From: Prochlorococcus sp. HOT208_60m_813O14
GTDB taxonomy: Bacteria; Cyanobacteriota; Cyanobacteriia; PCC-6307; Cyanobiaceae
DNA length: 64,000 nucleotides
Assembly: GCA_002025945.1 (NCBI GenBank)
Contig: MWOO01000188.1
Location: forward strand, 62,001 to 126,000
Direction of reading: 5' to 3'
In this document: one piece after another, positions 43,666 through 53,933 of the stretch
How positions within the stretch are numbered: position 1 is the first letter of the stretch
Layout of the letters: the number at the start of each line of letters is the position of its first letter
The notes under the pieces: model-generated
What the model was told of the DNA's origin: nothing
The model's input: only the letters and a program-made list of their open reading frames with translations
Databases searched by the model: none
Position numbers and translations under genes: made by a program

Positions 43666-43945
43666 CATGGCTTTTGAAAAAATGAACTTTTTTATTATAA
43701 CAAAAATCAACTTGTTGACTATTGTATTGGTCAAGGAACAGCGATCAAGATAACGTTTGTTAATACTTAATCTTTTCGATAAATTCATAGAATTATTTAT
43801 TGCATTTGCTGACAAGAAATGAGGGGGAGGAAAGAATTTAAACATTTCTGATACATTTTTGTAGTTAAATACGCTTAAAAGTCTTTCGTGAAAGCAGATA
43901 GCTTCATGATTAGTAATATTGTGTTATATTTAATAAAAAAAGCAA

Positions 43946-44053
43946 ATGTCTAAAACTCAAGCTAAAAAATTATCCTTTAAATTTGTCCCTTACCTTTTTA
44001 TTGCAGTAACTATACTTACAACATTCGGATCAAATAGTGGAACTTGGGCATGA
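43946..44053 (+). CDS. Possible small membrane ORF, 35 aa
   Basis: MSKTQAKKLSFKFVPYLFIAVTILTTFGSNSGTWA*; basic N-terminus plus one hydrophobic segment; TATATT (-10-like) at 43925-43930; below the track's length cut-off. Confidence 0.45.
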   Translation: MSKTQAKKLSFKFVPYLFIAVTILTTFGSNSGTWA

Positions 44054-44160
44054 ACGAATTCAAATTTAATGGTTTAAATAAAATTTGGTCTAATCGCTTT
44101 CTAGTTTTGTTTATATTATTTTTGGGTTGTATTTCACTAATCAATATTGCTTACGTTTGA
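44050..44160 (+). CDS. Possible small membrane ORF, 36 aa, overlapping the previous ORF by ATGA
   Basis: MNEFKFNGLNKIWSNRFLVLFILFLGCISLINIAYV*; start ATG overlaps upstream TGA (gcATGAac); one TM segment. Confidence 0.45.
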   Translation: MNEFKFNGLNKIWSNRFLVLFILFLGCISLINIAYV

Positions 44161-44198
44161 ATCAATTTTCTTAGTTTTAAAAATATATTTGGAAAATA

Positions 44199-45569
44199 CT
44201 AAGCTGCTTCGAGTTTTGAAAGATTCTCAGATCTTGGTTCAATTTTATATCCATTCTCTTCAAAAGTATTTTTACTGATTTCTCTAATTATTTTTACACC
44301 TAAATTTTTTAGTTTTAATTCAAAATTTTCATAACCTCTATCTAGATGTTCTAATCCATAGAAATTACTACTACCTTTTGCAATGATTCCTGCAATTATT
44401 AATGCAGCTGATGACCTTAAATCTGAGCCAACTAGATGCATCCCATTAATTGTTTGAACACCTTTGATGTGAGCTACGTTTTTGTTTAGTTTTATACTGG
44501 CGCCCATTTCGTTAAGTAAATAAATATGATTCATTCTGTTTTCGAAAATTGTTTCAGTTATCTTTGATTCACCATTCGCGATTGTCATTAGAGTTGTAAA
44601 TGGTGCCTGCAAATCAGTAGGAAACCCTGGAAAAGGAGCTGTTTCAATATCTACTCCTTTAATCTCTGTACTCTTGATAGAAATCGAATTACCTTTAATC
44701 GTAATTTTACTCCCACTCTCTTTAAGCTTATTAGTGACAGCTTCAAGATGATGAGGGATTACTGGATAAATTGTTATTGAAGAGGAAGTTGCAGCAGCAG
44801 CTATTAGAAAAGTTCCAGCTTCTATTCGGTCTGGAATTACTTTATGGGTACATCCGCCAAGCTTATTAACACCATCAATAATAATTGTTTCTTTACCGGA
44901 GTCATAAATTTTTGCCCCCATTTTATTAAGCATTTGGCATAAATCTTGAACTTCAGGTTCTCTAGCAGCATTTTCAATAGTGGTTCTTCCTTTAGCTAAA
45001 GATGCTGCCATTATTAAAGTTTCAGTCGCACCTACACTTGGACAAGTTAATTTAATATGAGTGCCATGAAGTCTATTTTTGTTACCCTTTGTTTTTGCCT
45101 TTACAATTCCCTCTTCAATAATAATGTCTGCTCCTAGTGCGATTAATCCATTAATGTGCTCGTCTATTGGCCTTGAACCAATATTGCATCCACCTGGTAA
45201 CGGTACTTGAGCTTCTCCAAATTTAGTTAATAGTGCACCTATACAAAAGAAACTAGCTCTTAATCCTTTAACAAGTTCATATGGAAGTTCTTTAATCGAA
45301 ATAGTTGTTGGATCTATTTCAAGTTGGTTTTTTTTACGAACTAAATTCACTCCTAAATTCTTTAAGATATTCCCCATCTTTTCAATATCAGTGAGAAAAG
45401 GTACATTTTCAATAATTATTTTTTCATTAGTTAGCAATGATGAGGCTAATAATACTAAGGCGGAATTCTTCGCACCACTTATTTCAACTATTCCATTTAA
45501 CTTGCCTTGGCCAAGAATCTTTAAATTTTGCGATTTAAGATATGACTTCGTTTTGCTTCCGCAAATCAT
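44199..45569 (-). CDS. murA: UDP-N-acetylglucosamine 1-carboxyvinyltransferase
   Basis: LNGIVEISGAKNSALVLLASSLL, GCNIGSRPIDEHI, PDRIEAGTFLIAAA, FPTDLQAPF. Confidence 0.97.
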   Translation of the reverse strand: MICGSKTKSYLKSQNLKILGQGKLNGIVEISGAKNSALVLLASSLLTNEKIIIENVPFLTDIEKMGNILKNLGVNLVRKKNQLEIDPTTISIKELPYELVKGLRASFFCIGALLTKFGEAQVPLPGGCNIGSRPIDEHINGLIALGADIIIEEGIVKAKTKGNKNRLHGTHIKLTCPSVGATETLIMAASLAKGRTTIENAAREPEVQDLCQMLNKMGAKIYDSGKETIIIDGVNKLGGCTHKVIPDRIEAGTFLIAAAATSSSITIYPVIPHHLEAVTNKLKESGSKITIKGNSISIKSTEIKGVDIETAPFPGFPTDLQAPFTTLMTIANGESKITETIFENRMNHIYLLNEMGASIKLNKNVAHIKGVQTINGMHLVGSDLRSSAALIIAGIIAKGSSNFYGLEHLDRGYENFELKLKNLGVKIIREISKNTFEENGYKIEPRSENLSKLEAA

Positions 45570-45758
45570 TAAGACTTAATTTATTAGATTCATCATGACA
45601 AACTAATAATATTAAGTCCACCCTATGTAACGTCATGAATATTAATTTAAAGTGAAAATGTATTTTTTGATTTCTTGGGAGATAAAAATTTAATAAATAA
45701 TTGATCAAAATATTTATGTAATTAAAATATAGTTGATAACAAATTTTTCAAATTACTC

Positions 45759-46601
45759 ATAGAAAATACTTTTTTAAAAATAACTAGTAAAAACAATAAT
45801 CTAGTTAAAAGATTTAGATCATTTAAAAGAGGGTCATCTCCAAAAGATCAAGACTTTTTTTGCATAGAGGGTACACATCTCATGGAAGAATTGCTGAAGT
45901 CTGGAAAAAATCCCTCTAAGATTTTAGTTACCGAAAAATGGCTAAGAAAAAATCAAAATCTAAGCAAAAAATTTCATGAGTCATTATTAAATATTGTCAC
46001 AGAGGAAGTCTTGTCATCTGCAATTTCTACAATTAATCCAGATGGGATAGCAGCTTTAGTAGAGATTTCAGCAATACCTAATTATCAATTTAATAGAAAA
46101 GATGATTTTGTTCTTGTCCTCGACAGAATTCAAGATCCTGGGAATATGGGTAATCTATTTAGAACCGCTTTAGCTGCGGGTGTTAATGCAATTTTTTTAG
46201 CTGGAGGTGCGCACCCACTAGGCCAAAAGGTATTAAGAGCATCCTCAGGTGCAGTTTTTCATCTGCCATTTTTAAGATTTGATGGAATTGAAGAAGAAAT
46301 ATTAAATTCTTTACTTAATTCTTTGTCTGAATTATCAAATGTAGGATTTAAGATTTTCTCTACTAGTAGCCATAATGAGAGTTTAAAAAAACCTTCAAAA
46401 CCTTACTGGGAAGTTGATTGGTCTAGACGTACCGCATTAATTTTGGGTAATGAAGGTCAAGGTATTCATAAGAAAATTCAAGAAGCTTTTAATGAAACAA
46501 TTACAATTCCGCATAGTGAGATTGTAGAATCATTGAATGTGGCTTGTGTTGCAGTTCCGTTATTACTAGAACGAAAAAGAGTCGCATACACCTCTAAATA
46601 A
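45759..46601 (+). CDS. SpoU/TrmH-family rRNA/tRNA 2'-O-methyltransferase; N-terminus and start codon uncertain (track ORF starts at 45882)
   Basis: LDRIQDPGNMGNLFRTALAAG, ILGNEGQGI, IPHSEIVESLNVACVAVPLL. In-frame upstream codons read ENTFLKITSKNNNLVKRFRSFKRGSSPKDQDFFCIEGTHLMEELL, matching the SpoU substrate-binding N-terminus. Confidence 0.75.
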   Translation: MENTFLKITSKNNNLVKRFRSFKRGSSPKDQDFFCIEGTHLMEELLKSGKNPSKILVTEKWLRKNQNLSKKFHESLLNIVTEEVLSSAISTINPDGIAALVEISAIPNYQFNRKDDFVLVLDRIQDPGNMGNLFRTALAAGVNAIFLAGGAHPLGQKVLRASSGAVFHLPFLRFDGIEEEILNSLLNSLSELSNVGFKIFSTSSHNESLKKPSKPYWEVDWSRRTALILGNEGQGIHKKIQEAFNETITIPHSEIVESLNVACVAVPLLLERKRVAYTSK

Positions 46602-46612
46602 ATAAATAAAAA

Positions 46613-48052
46613 GTGACTGATTCAAGTTTTGATTTTGATTTAATCGTAATAGGTGCAGGATATGGAGGTTTTGATGCCGCTAAACATGCTGCTGGTAAGG
46701 GACTGAAAGTCGCAATAGTAGAATCCTCTGATATGGGAGGTACTTGTGTTAACAAGGGTTGTGTTCCATCTAAAGCTCTTTTAGCTGCAAGTGGAAAAGT
46801 TAGAGAAATAGCTAATTATGAACATTTAGCTAAATTCGGTATACATGCTTCACCAGTAAGGTTCGAGAGATCAAAAATTGCAGATCATGCAAATAATTTA
46901 GTTTTAAATGTTAGAGAAAATTTAACAAAAACTCTTAAAAGGAGTGGAGTTGAAATTATTTTAGGCATTGGCAGAATTGAAGGAAATCAAAAAGTAGGTG
47001 TAAGAGATAAAAACGGAATTGATAAAATTTTCACATGTAAGAATATTGTTATAGCAACAGGCTCTTCTCCTTTTGTGCCCCGTGGAATAACTTTGGATAA
47101 TAGGACCGTATTTACTAGCGATGATGCGGTTAAACTTGAGTGGCTTCCAAGATGGATAGCAATTATTGGAAGCGGATATATAGGACTAGAATTTGCTGAT
47201 GTTTATACCGCGCTTGGTTGTGAAGTTACCATGATCGAGGCTTTAGAAAATATTATGCCAACATTTGATCCAGACATCACTAAAATTGCTAAGAAGAACC
47301 TTATTCAAGCAAGAGATATAGACACAAAATCAAATGTCTTTGCGACAAAAATAACACCTGGATGCCCTGTAAAAATAGAACTGACAGACGCAAAATCTAA
47401 GGAAGTTGTAGAAACTTTGGAAGTTGATGCTGTACTGGTTGCAACTGGTAGAAGTCCTAATAGTGATAACTTAAATCTTGATTCTGTTGGTATCGAAACA
47501 GTAAAAGGTTTCATTCCTGTAGATGATCAAATGAGAGTTAAGAATGGTGATGAAATAATACCTAACATTTGGGCTGTTGGAGATGTAACGGGCAAACTAA
47601 TGCTTGCCCATACAGCTGCAGCGCAAGGTACTATTGCTGTTGATAATATTTGCGGTGGTAATGTCGAAATTAACTATAAAAGTATCCCCGCAGCAACCTT
47701 TACTCACCCAGAGATAAGTTCAGTTGGTCTCTCTGAAGTTGAAGCTAAAGAGATATCTACAAAAGAAAATTTTACTTTGGGAGTTGTCAAAAGTTTCTTT
47801 AAGGCTAATTCAAAAGCATTGGCTGAATTAGAGAGTGATGGATTGCTAAAGTTGATTTTCAATAAAGATAATGGGAAAGTATTAGGGGCTCATATTTTTG
47901 GGTTACATGCAGCTGACTTAATTCAAGAAATTTCGAACGCTATTTCAAGGAACCAAGATGTAATTGCATTATCTAAAGAAGTTCATACTCATCCTACACT
48001 TAGTGAAGTAGTTGAGGTCGCATATAAACAGGCGGCTTCTCAAATAAAATAA
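46613..48052 (+). CDS. lpdA: Dihydrolipoamide dehydrogenase
   Basis: GGTCVNKGCVPSKALL disulfide motif, NIWAVGDVTGK, HTHPTLSEVV. Confidence 0.96.
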   Translation: MTDSSFDFDLIVIGAGYGGFDAAKHAAGKGLKVAIVESSDMGGTCVNKGCVPSKALLAASGKVREIANYEHLAKFGIHASPVRFERSKIADHANNLVLNVRENLTKTLKRSGVEIILGIGRIEGNQKVGVRDKNGIDKIFTCKNIVIATGSSPFVPRGITLDNRTVFTSDDAVKLEWLPRWIAIIGSGYIGLEFADVYTALGCEVTMIEALENIMPTFDPDITKIAKKNLIQARDIDTKSNVFATKITPGCPVKIELTDAKSKEVVETLEVDAVLVATGRSPNSDNLNLDSVGIETVKGFIPVDDQMRVKNGDEIIPNIWAVGDVTGKLMLAHTAAAQGTIAVDNICGGNVEINYKSIPAATFTHPEISSVGLSEVEAKEISTKENFTLGVVKSFFKANSKALAELESDGLLKLIFNKDNGKVLGAHIFGLHAADLIQEISNAISRNQDVIALSKEVHTHPTLSEVVEVAYKQAASQIK

Positions 48053-48064
48053 TATCTTAAATTA

Positions 48065-48952
48065 ATGGAGATAAGACGCAGACCACCAAATCCAACAGTA
48101 AGGGTAGAAAATTTAGAATATGCTGTACCTCATAGGGAAGCACAAGCAAAAAACATTCTGGAAGAAATTGTATGGCACAAAAATATTGAAATTAAGAATT
48201 TTAAAAAAGTAGTCTCTTTAGAAGATCTCATCAAAAAGATTGAAAAAATTCCTGCTCCCAAAGATTTTTACAAAAATATCTTGGAGTCAAAAATAAAACC
48301 AGGAGTTATTGCTGAAATAAAAAAAGCTAGTCCGAGTAAAGGAGTTATTAGAAAAGATTTTAACCCTGAAGAAATAGCAATTTGTTATGAAGGATTAGGT
48401 GCGTCATGTATCTCAGTACTTACCGATAAAAGGTTTTTTCAAGGTAGTTATGAAATACTCGAAACTGTAAGGAAATCAACTAATCTCCCTCTACTCTGCA
48501 AAGATTTTATTATTTCTGCTTATCAGATTTATAAAGCAAGGGTATCTGGTGCTGATGCAATATTATTAATCGCTGCGATTTTAAGTGATGATGATTTAAT
48601 TTATTTAAAGAAAATAGCTAATAATTTAAAGATGAGTGTTCTTGTTGAAGTCCATAACTCTAATGAATTAGAAAGGATTCTAAAGTTAAAATCTTTTAAT
48701 TTGATTGGAATAAATAATAGGGATTTAAAGACTTTTAAAACGGATTTAAAAACATCAAAAGAATTGATGAATACATATGCAGATATATTTTTAAAACAAA
48801 ATATTATTCCTATAAGTGAATCTGGAATTAATTGTGCCGAAGATTTAGAATCGCTTAGATCTATTGGAATCATGGGAGTATTAATTGGTGAAACTTTTAT
48901 GAGAGAAACTGATATTGAACAATCTTTCAAGAAATTATTTAACGCAATTTAA
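48065..48952 (+). CDS. trpC: Indole-3-glycerol phosphate synthase
   Basis: [54 protein letters not shown]. Confidence 0.97.
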   Translation: MEIRRRPPNPTVRVENLEYAVPHREAQAKNILEEIVWHKNIEIKNFKKVVSLEDLIKKIEKIPAPKDFYKNILESKIKPGVIAEIKKASPSKGVIRKDFNPEEIAICYEGLGASCISVLTDKRFFQGSYEILETVRKSTNLPLLCKDFIISAYQIYKARVSGADAILLIAAILSDDDLIYLKKIANNLKMSVLVEVHNSNELERILKLKSFNLIGINNRDLKTFKTDLKTSKELMNTYADIFLKQNIIPISESGINCAEDLESLRSIGIMGVLIGETFMRETDIEQSFKKLFNAI

Positions 48953-49007
48953 TTTTGACTTCAAATCTTGCTATAAAATTTAATAAACAGAGTTGTATTG
49001 AATATAT

Positions 49008-49679
49008 ATGCAGGCAGTAATTTTAACAGGTATAGTTGCAGGATTTGTGCATGTTGTTAGTGGCGCTGATCATCTAATTGCCATGGCACCAGCAGCGATT
49101 AGTAATCCTAAAAAAGCTCTTAAAAATAGTTTCTCATGGGGCTTAGGACACTCTTCAGGAGTTCTCTTGTTAGCTTTTCTAGCGATTTTTATTAAGGATA
49201 TTACGCCATTAAACAAATTTTCTAATATTGCCGAATTACTAGTTGGAATTTCTCTTATAATTGTGGGAATATTTGCAATAAAAAATTCTTTTCAATTAAG
49301 TATCCACTCACATTCCCATAAGCATGAGAATGGAATTGCCCATCGTCACTTTCACTTTCATGTTAAGGAACCAAAAAAAAATAATAAGCACTCACATGCT
49401 TTGACAGGTTTAGGATTGGTTCACGGTATAGCTGGAGGTTCACATTTTCTTGCAGTTCTTCCTGCTTTAGCACTACCTTTAACAAGCGCTTTCTTATATT
49501 TAATTTCATATTTGATTGGTTCACTAATAAGTATGAATCTTTTTACTTGTTTAATATCTTTTACCACCTTTAAAGCAAGTCAAAAATTTATTAAAAGATT
49601 AATAGCTGTAGCAGGAGGGCTTTCCTTCTCTTTTGGATTATTTTGGATTCAAAGAAGTGCTTCTGTTTTTTTGAATTAA
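49008..49679 (+). CDS. Putative Ni/Co-type membrane transporter with His-rich loop
   Basis: FVHVVSGADHLIAMAPAAI, SHSHKHENGIAHRHFHFHVKEPKKNNKHSHAL, GIAGGSHFLAVLPALAL; multiple TMs. Confidence 0.75.
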   Translation: MQAVILTGIVAGFVHVVSGADHLIAMAPAAISNPKKALKNSFSWGLGHSSGVLLLAFLAIFIKDITPLNKFSNIAELLVGISLIIVGIFAIKNSFQLSIHSHSHKHENGIAHRHFHFHVKEPKKNNKHSHALTGLGLVHGIAGGSHFLAVLPALALPLTSAFLYLISYLIGSLISMNLFTCLISFTTFKASQKFIKRLIAVAGGLSFSFGLFWIQRSASVFLN

Positions 49680-50030
49680 AAAATTTTTTAATTTAGGAAT
49701 AATTAATTTAGAGGTTACAATCCCAATTATTTTTTCGTTATTGATTAATCCAAATTTATTACTATCTTCGCTAAATTCAATATTATCGCCAATAACCTCA
49801 ATATTATTTTGATTTACTGAATTTATCCTTTTTATTAGGTTTTTATTTTTAACTGGATGATTAAAAATAACTATTTGTCGATTTTTTAGTATTGATTTAT
49901 TATTTTTATATTTTTTAAAAAATACAATATCCCCTTCTTTTAGGTAAGGTAACATCGATTCACCACTAATAATGGCAGTTTTTCTTAAACCTAAAAAAAA
50001 TAAAATAAAATCAAAAAAACTTTTGAAAAT
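49638..50030 (-). CDS. sodX: Ni-SOD maturation protease (S26 signal-peptidase-like); true start unresolved (track ORF begins at 49955)
   Basis: In-frame extension gives FLGLRKTAIISGESMLPYLKEGDIVFFKKYK; SGES-M-LPYL matches the S26 Ser motif; next to sodN. The 5' boundary given here is approximate. Confidence 0.7.
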   Translation of the reverse strand: MFKSFFDFILFFLGLRKTAIISGESMLPYLKEGDIVFFKKYKNNKSILKNRQIVIFNHPVKNKNLIKRINSVNQNNIEVIGDNIEFSEDSNKFGLINNEKIIGIVTSKLIIPKLKNFLIQKNRSTSLNPK

Positions 50031-50038
50031 AACTCTGA

Positions 50039-50512
50039 TTAACTTGCTTTTACAAAGGCGTCTGATCTTCCTTTTGAAGCCCAGAAAATATTATGAATTT
50101 TTTCTACATAAATCATGAGTTCTTCAGCTTGTGCTAAGTCAATATTAACTTTGCATGCACTGCATAATTTGGCCGCCTTCCAAATGGTTTCATGTAAGTC
50201 TGGGTAAGTTTCTAAGTGAACTGGTTTAAAGTAATCTGTCCACAAAATTAGAATCTCTTTCTTTGTTTCTTTTGCTTGCTCTTCTTTAACTGCAACATAT
50301 CTAGAAAATGTATTACTGTATGCTGCCCACTCTGCTGAATCAGTGCTAGAAGGAGCTTCTAATGCAATAAGTTTTTTTGTCATTGATAAAACTGCTTCAG
50401 CTGCAACTCTCGTAGATGCTGGATCGTAAACACCACAAGGACCATCGCAGTGAGCATGGACTTTCATTGGGGATTTTTTATCTAGAAAAGAATTGATGAA
50501 TTTACTTAACAT
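50039..50512 (-). CDS. sodN: Nickel superoxide dismutase
   Basis: VHAHCDGPCGVYDPAS nickel-hook motif; 157 aa. Confidence 0.98.
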   Translation of the reverse strand: MLSKFINSFLDKKSPMKVHAHCDGPCGVYDPASTRVAAEAVLSMTKKLIALEAPSSTDSAEWAAYSNTFSRYVAVKEEQAKETKKEILILWTDYFKPVHLETYPDLHETIWKAAKLCSACKVNIDLAQAEELMIYVEKIHNIFWASKGRSDAFVKAS

Positions 50513-50590
50513 TTCAAATATTTGGTGTTGTATATATATTACTTGGAGATTAACTAAATTGAAAAGTCTTAGATATTTTTCTTACTTTAT

Positions 50591-51163
50591 TTAATTGACT
50601 TTTAATAATTCAACTTCAAATATTAAAGTCGCATTAGCAGGTATTACATTTCCAGCCCCTCTTGATCCGTATCCAAGTTCTGGAGGTATTGTTAATTTTC
50701 TTTTGCCTCCAACTTTCATGCCTGCTACACCTTCGTCCCAACCTTTTATTACTCGTCCAGCACCCAAGGGAAAGCTGAATGGAGCTCTGCCGATACTGGT
50801 ATCAAATTGTGTACCGTCTTCTAGTGTTCCTGTGTAATTTACAGTAACTGTTTGCCCAGCACTAGCCTCATTCCCTTCTCCGTTTACGATATCTGCAATA
50901 ATTAGACCACTTTCTGTAGTCCTTGAATTGTTGTCTGATGGTGTTTCTTCTGCCATAGCGAAAAGTATAGGATTTGGATCAGATGGGTCTAGTTCAAATA
51001 AATTATTATTTGAGACATTTGATGATTTTGCAACAGGTGTTCTTTGAACTGACTGAGTCTCTGATTCAGCAGCATTAACAACTTGAGGTGAATTAAATTG
51101 ACTGAAAAGAGTTAATGAAACACAAAAAACAAAAACTGCAAAACTGATAAAGACTTCTTTCAC
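50591..51163 (-). CDS. FKBP-type peptidyl-prolyl cis-trans isomerase
   Basis: [62 protein letters not shown]-terminal signal-like segment. Confidence 0.96.
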   Translation of the reverse strand: MKEVFISFAVFVFCVSLTLFSQFNSPQVVNAAESETQSVQRTPVAKSSNVSNNNLFELDPSDPNPILFAMAEETPSDNNSRTTESGLIIADIVNGEGNEASAGQTVTVNYTGTLEDGTQFDTSIGRAPFSFPLGAGRVIKGWDEGVAGMKVGGKRKLTIPPELGYGSRGAGNVIPANATLIFEVELLKVN

Positions 51164-51249
51164 TTAAATTTTGAAAGTTACTAAAACTTAGTTTACAGAA
51201 TGAAGGTACAATAAATGGGTCATTATAAATTTAATTTCGTAATTTTAGA

Positions 51250-52737
51250 TTGTTAATCCCAACTCAATTTAAAAGTCTAAGACAATATTTTTACCCTTGT
51301 TTAGGAGGGATTTTAGGAGGAATTTCAGTTTCAACTCATTTTTGGTTGATTTTTATGCCGATATCATTATTTATTTTATGGAAGGGAAGTGAAAGGAGAA
51401 TAGCAAATTTTTGTTGGGGTTTTTTCTTTATCTTGATAAGTCATTCTTGGCTTTATGATCTTCATCCATTAACATGGCTAGGTTTTTCATGGCTTACGAG
51501 TTTAATAATCACAATTTTAATATTATTATTTTGCTCTTTTTTGGGTGGGATATTAGTTTATTTATGGGGATTGTTAGTTGAAATCATTCTCTGGAAAGAA
51601 GATGTTTTCAGAATGAAAATATTACCTTTAACAGTAAAAGTATTTTTTTTATCTTTGACTTGGGGGATTGGTGAATTGATACTTTCTCAAACACCTTTTT
51701 TTTGGATAGGTTTAGGCGAGAGTCTTGTTCCAGGTGATATTTATCTTGCTGGTTTGGCAAGATGGATTGGCGCTAGTGGTTTATGCGTATTACAAATATT
51801 GATTGGATTTTGGATATTTTTTAGTCACGGTAGATGGGCAAGAAAACTTTATTTTAAAAAAATAATTATTTTCGGGCTTTTTATTATTTTTTTCTTACAT
51901 CTATTTGGGGGATTAACAACTTCAATTAAAAGAAATTATGAATATCCTGTGGCTATTTGGCAAACCAACCTCCCAACAAGAGAAAAATTAAAAATAGATG
52001 ATGAATTTATTAAAGAAAAACAATCTATTGCTCAAAAGTATGCTTTAGCCAATCAAGTAAAACTTCTCGTTGCTCCTGAAGGGACTCTATATAATAATTT
52101 TTATTTATCTAAAGGCTTTAAGGTTAATACCTTGGCAGGAGGTTTCAGAAATTCTAATAATGAGTTAAGAAGTTCTTTACTCGGATTTCAAATTGGAGAT
52201 AAATCTTTCACCTCATTTATTGATAAAAATAGACTTGTTCCATTAGGTGAAGAAATACCAAGATTTCTAGATAGTTTTTCAAGAGGATTATCTGCAGTAG
52301 GCGGAATTAAACCAGGCTCAAATTCAAGATTTTTTGATCCTAAATTTACAAAACCTTTAGCAGTGGCTATTTGTTATGAAATTAGTGATGGATTGAAAAT
52401 AAGGAAGGCTATTAATAGCGGTGCAAAACTAATAATAACTGCAGCAAATTTAGATCCTTATCCAACTAAGCTTTATAATCAATTCCTGTCTTTGGCAAGA
52501 TTGAGAAGTATTGAAAATAAAAAAGATAATCTACTTGTATCAAACACTGGTCCTTCTGGTTTAGTTAATGATGATGGGAAAATAATTCAACTTCTAGATT
52601 TAAATGTGGAGCAAAAAGAAGTAGTTTTCCCAAATTTTTCATCCGATAAGACCTTCTATACAAAATTTGGAGATAAACCTATTTTGTTATTGTTTATATT
52701 TTTTATGGGATTAAATTTCTTTTTGAAAATTAATTAA
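51250..52737 (+). CDS. lnt: Apolipoprotein N-acyltransferase
   Basis: Multiple TMs, [36 protein letters not shown] nitrilase-like domain. Confidence 0.92.
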   Translation: MLIPTQFKSLRQYFYPCLGGILGGISVSTHFWLIFMPISLFILWKGSERRIANFCWGFFFILISHSWLYDLHPLTWLGFSWLTSLIITILILLFCSFLGGILVYLWGLLVEIILWKEDVFRMKILPLTVKVFFLSLTWGIGELILSQTPFFWIGLGESLVPGDIYLAGLARWIGASGLCVLQILIGFWIFFSHGRWARKLYFKKIIIFGLFIIFFLHLFGGLTTSIKRNYEYPVAIWQTNLPTREKLKIDDEFIKEKQSIAQKYALANQVKLLVAPEGTLYNNFYLSKGFKVNTLAGGFRNSNNELRSSLLGFQIGDKSFTSFIDKNRLVPLGEEIPRFLDSFSRGLSAVGGIKPGSNSRFFDPKFTKPLAVAICYEISDGLKIRKAINSGAKLIITAANLDPYPTKLYNQFLSLARLRSIENKKDNLLVSNTGPSGLVNDDGKIIQLLDLNVEQKEVVFPNFSSDKTFYTKFGDKPILLLFIFFMGLNFFLKIN

Positions 52738-53887
52738 TTAATCCGCCACCTAATAAAATTTCTCCTTTATAAAAAACTGCAGCTTGTCCAGGTGTTACCG
52801 AACTTTGACTTTCTTCAAAAATTAATTTAAATGTTGTAGTTTGATTATCTGAATTTTTCAAAGGTATTAAAGTTCCTTTTACTGGATGACTTCTATATCT
52901 GATTTGTGCTTCTACTTCTATCTCTTGTTTAGGTTCTTCGATTGAGACCCAGTTAACCTTACTAATTATTGCTTCTCTATTAAATAGATCACTTTTATCT
53001 GCTACATAAACTATGTTTTTTACTCTGTTTAAACTTTTTACAAATAATGGCTTCGGCCAAGCAATGCCCAACCCTTTTCTTTGACCTACTGTAAAGTGCT
53101 GAATACCATTGTGCTTTCCAAGGACTTCCCCATTTATATGCACAATTTTTCCTTCTTTGGGTTCAATGTGTTTGTCGATAAATCTCTGCATTGATCCATA
53201 ATGCTCAACTAAACATAAATCTTGACTTTCTGGTTTGTGAGCAGTTCTGAGGCCTAATCTAAGGGCTTCCTTTCTTGTTTCTTCTTTTTTCATTTCACCA
53301 AGAGGAAATTCTAATCTGCTTAGTACTTCTTGTGAAAGAGAATAAAGAAAATAACTTTGGTCTTTGTTTTCGTCAGCACCTCTAAGAAGAAGGAATTCCT
53401 TAAATACAAAGCTCTTGTAATCAAGTGTTTCAGCATAAGATGATTTTTTTATCCTTGCGTAATGTCCTGTCGCAATATGAGTGAAGTCTTTTTTGTTTAT
53501 TGCGTAATTAAGCATCTCTTCAAACTTCACGTTCTTATTGCACATCGAACATGGCAGTGGAGTGAACCCTTTCTCATAGCTTTCAGTAGTTTTTTTAATT
53601 ACTTCTCTTTCGAAAATTTCTCTTGAGTCTATTATTTTATGATTAATTCCCAAATCTTCACAAAGGCCAGCAGCATCTACTAATCCTTCAGAACAACAGG
53701 AGCCTTGTCCTTTCATTAGCCAAAGAGTTAGCCCCTCAACATTCCAGCCTTTTTCTTGAAGAAGAGCAGCTGAAAGGGAACTATCTACACCCCCTGAAAG
53801 ACCTACAATAATATTTTTCTTCTTTTTAGTTTTATTATTAGAAGAAAAAAAGTTCTCTAATTTTTTATCCTTTTGTGTCTTTAACAT
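52730..53887 (-). CDS. mnmA: tRNA 2-thiouridylase MnmA
   Basis: [50 protein letters not shown]. Confidence 0.97.
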   Translation of the reverse strand: MLKTQKDKKLENFFSSNNKTKKKKNIIVGLSGGVDSSLSAALLQEKGWNVEGLTLWLMKGQGSCCSEGLVDAAGLCEDLGINHKIIDSREIFEREVIKKTTESYEKGFTPLPCSMCNKNVKFEEMLNYAINKKDFTHIATGHYARIKKSSYAETLDYKSFVFKEFLLLRGADENKDQSYFLYSLSQEVLSRLEFPLGEMKKEETRKEALRLGLRTAHKPESQDLCLVEHYGSMQRFIDKHIEPKEGKIVHINGEVLGKHNGIQHFTVGQRKGLGIAWPKPLFVKSLNRVKNIVYVADKSDLFNREAIISKVNWVSIEEPKQEIEVEAQIRYRSHPVKGTLIPLKNSDNQTTTFKLIFEESQSSVTPGQAAVFYKGEILLGGGLIN

Positions 53888-53933
53888 AGAAGTTTAAATT
53901 TTTGAACAGTTCTTCAATTGCTTTGTACTAATT

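Noticed and set aside
43579-43845. N-terminal extension of argD in the track (MFKFFPPP...SSPTAPTL)
   Set aside because: GGVVELVDAPHSKCGTFGYVGSSPTAP is the translated tRNA-Leu gene; the real start is the ATG at 43578.
45593-45638. Inverted repeat TCATGAC...GTCATGA upstream of murA
   Set aside because: 7-bp arms with a 32-nt spacer in AT-rich DNA; could easily be chance; no further support.
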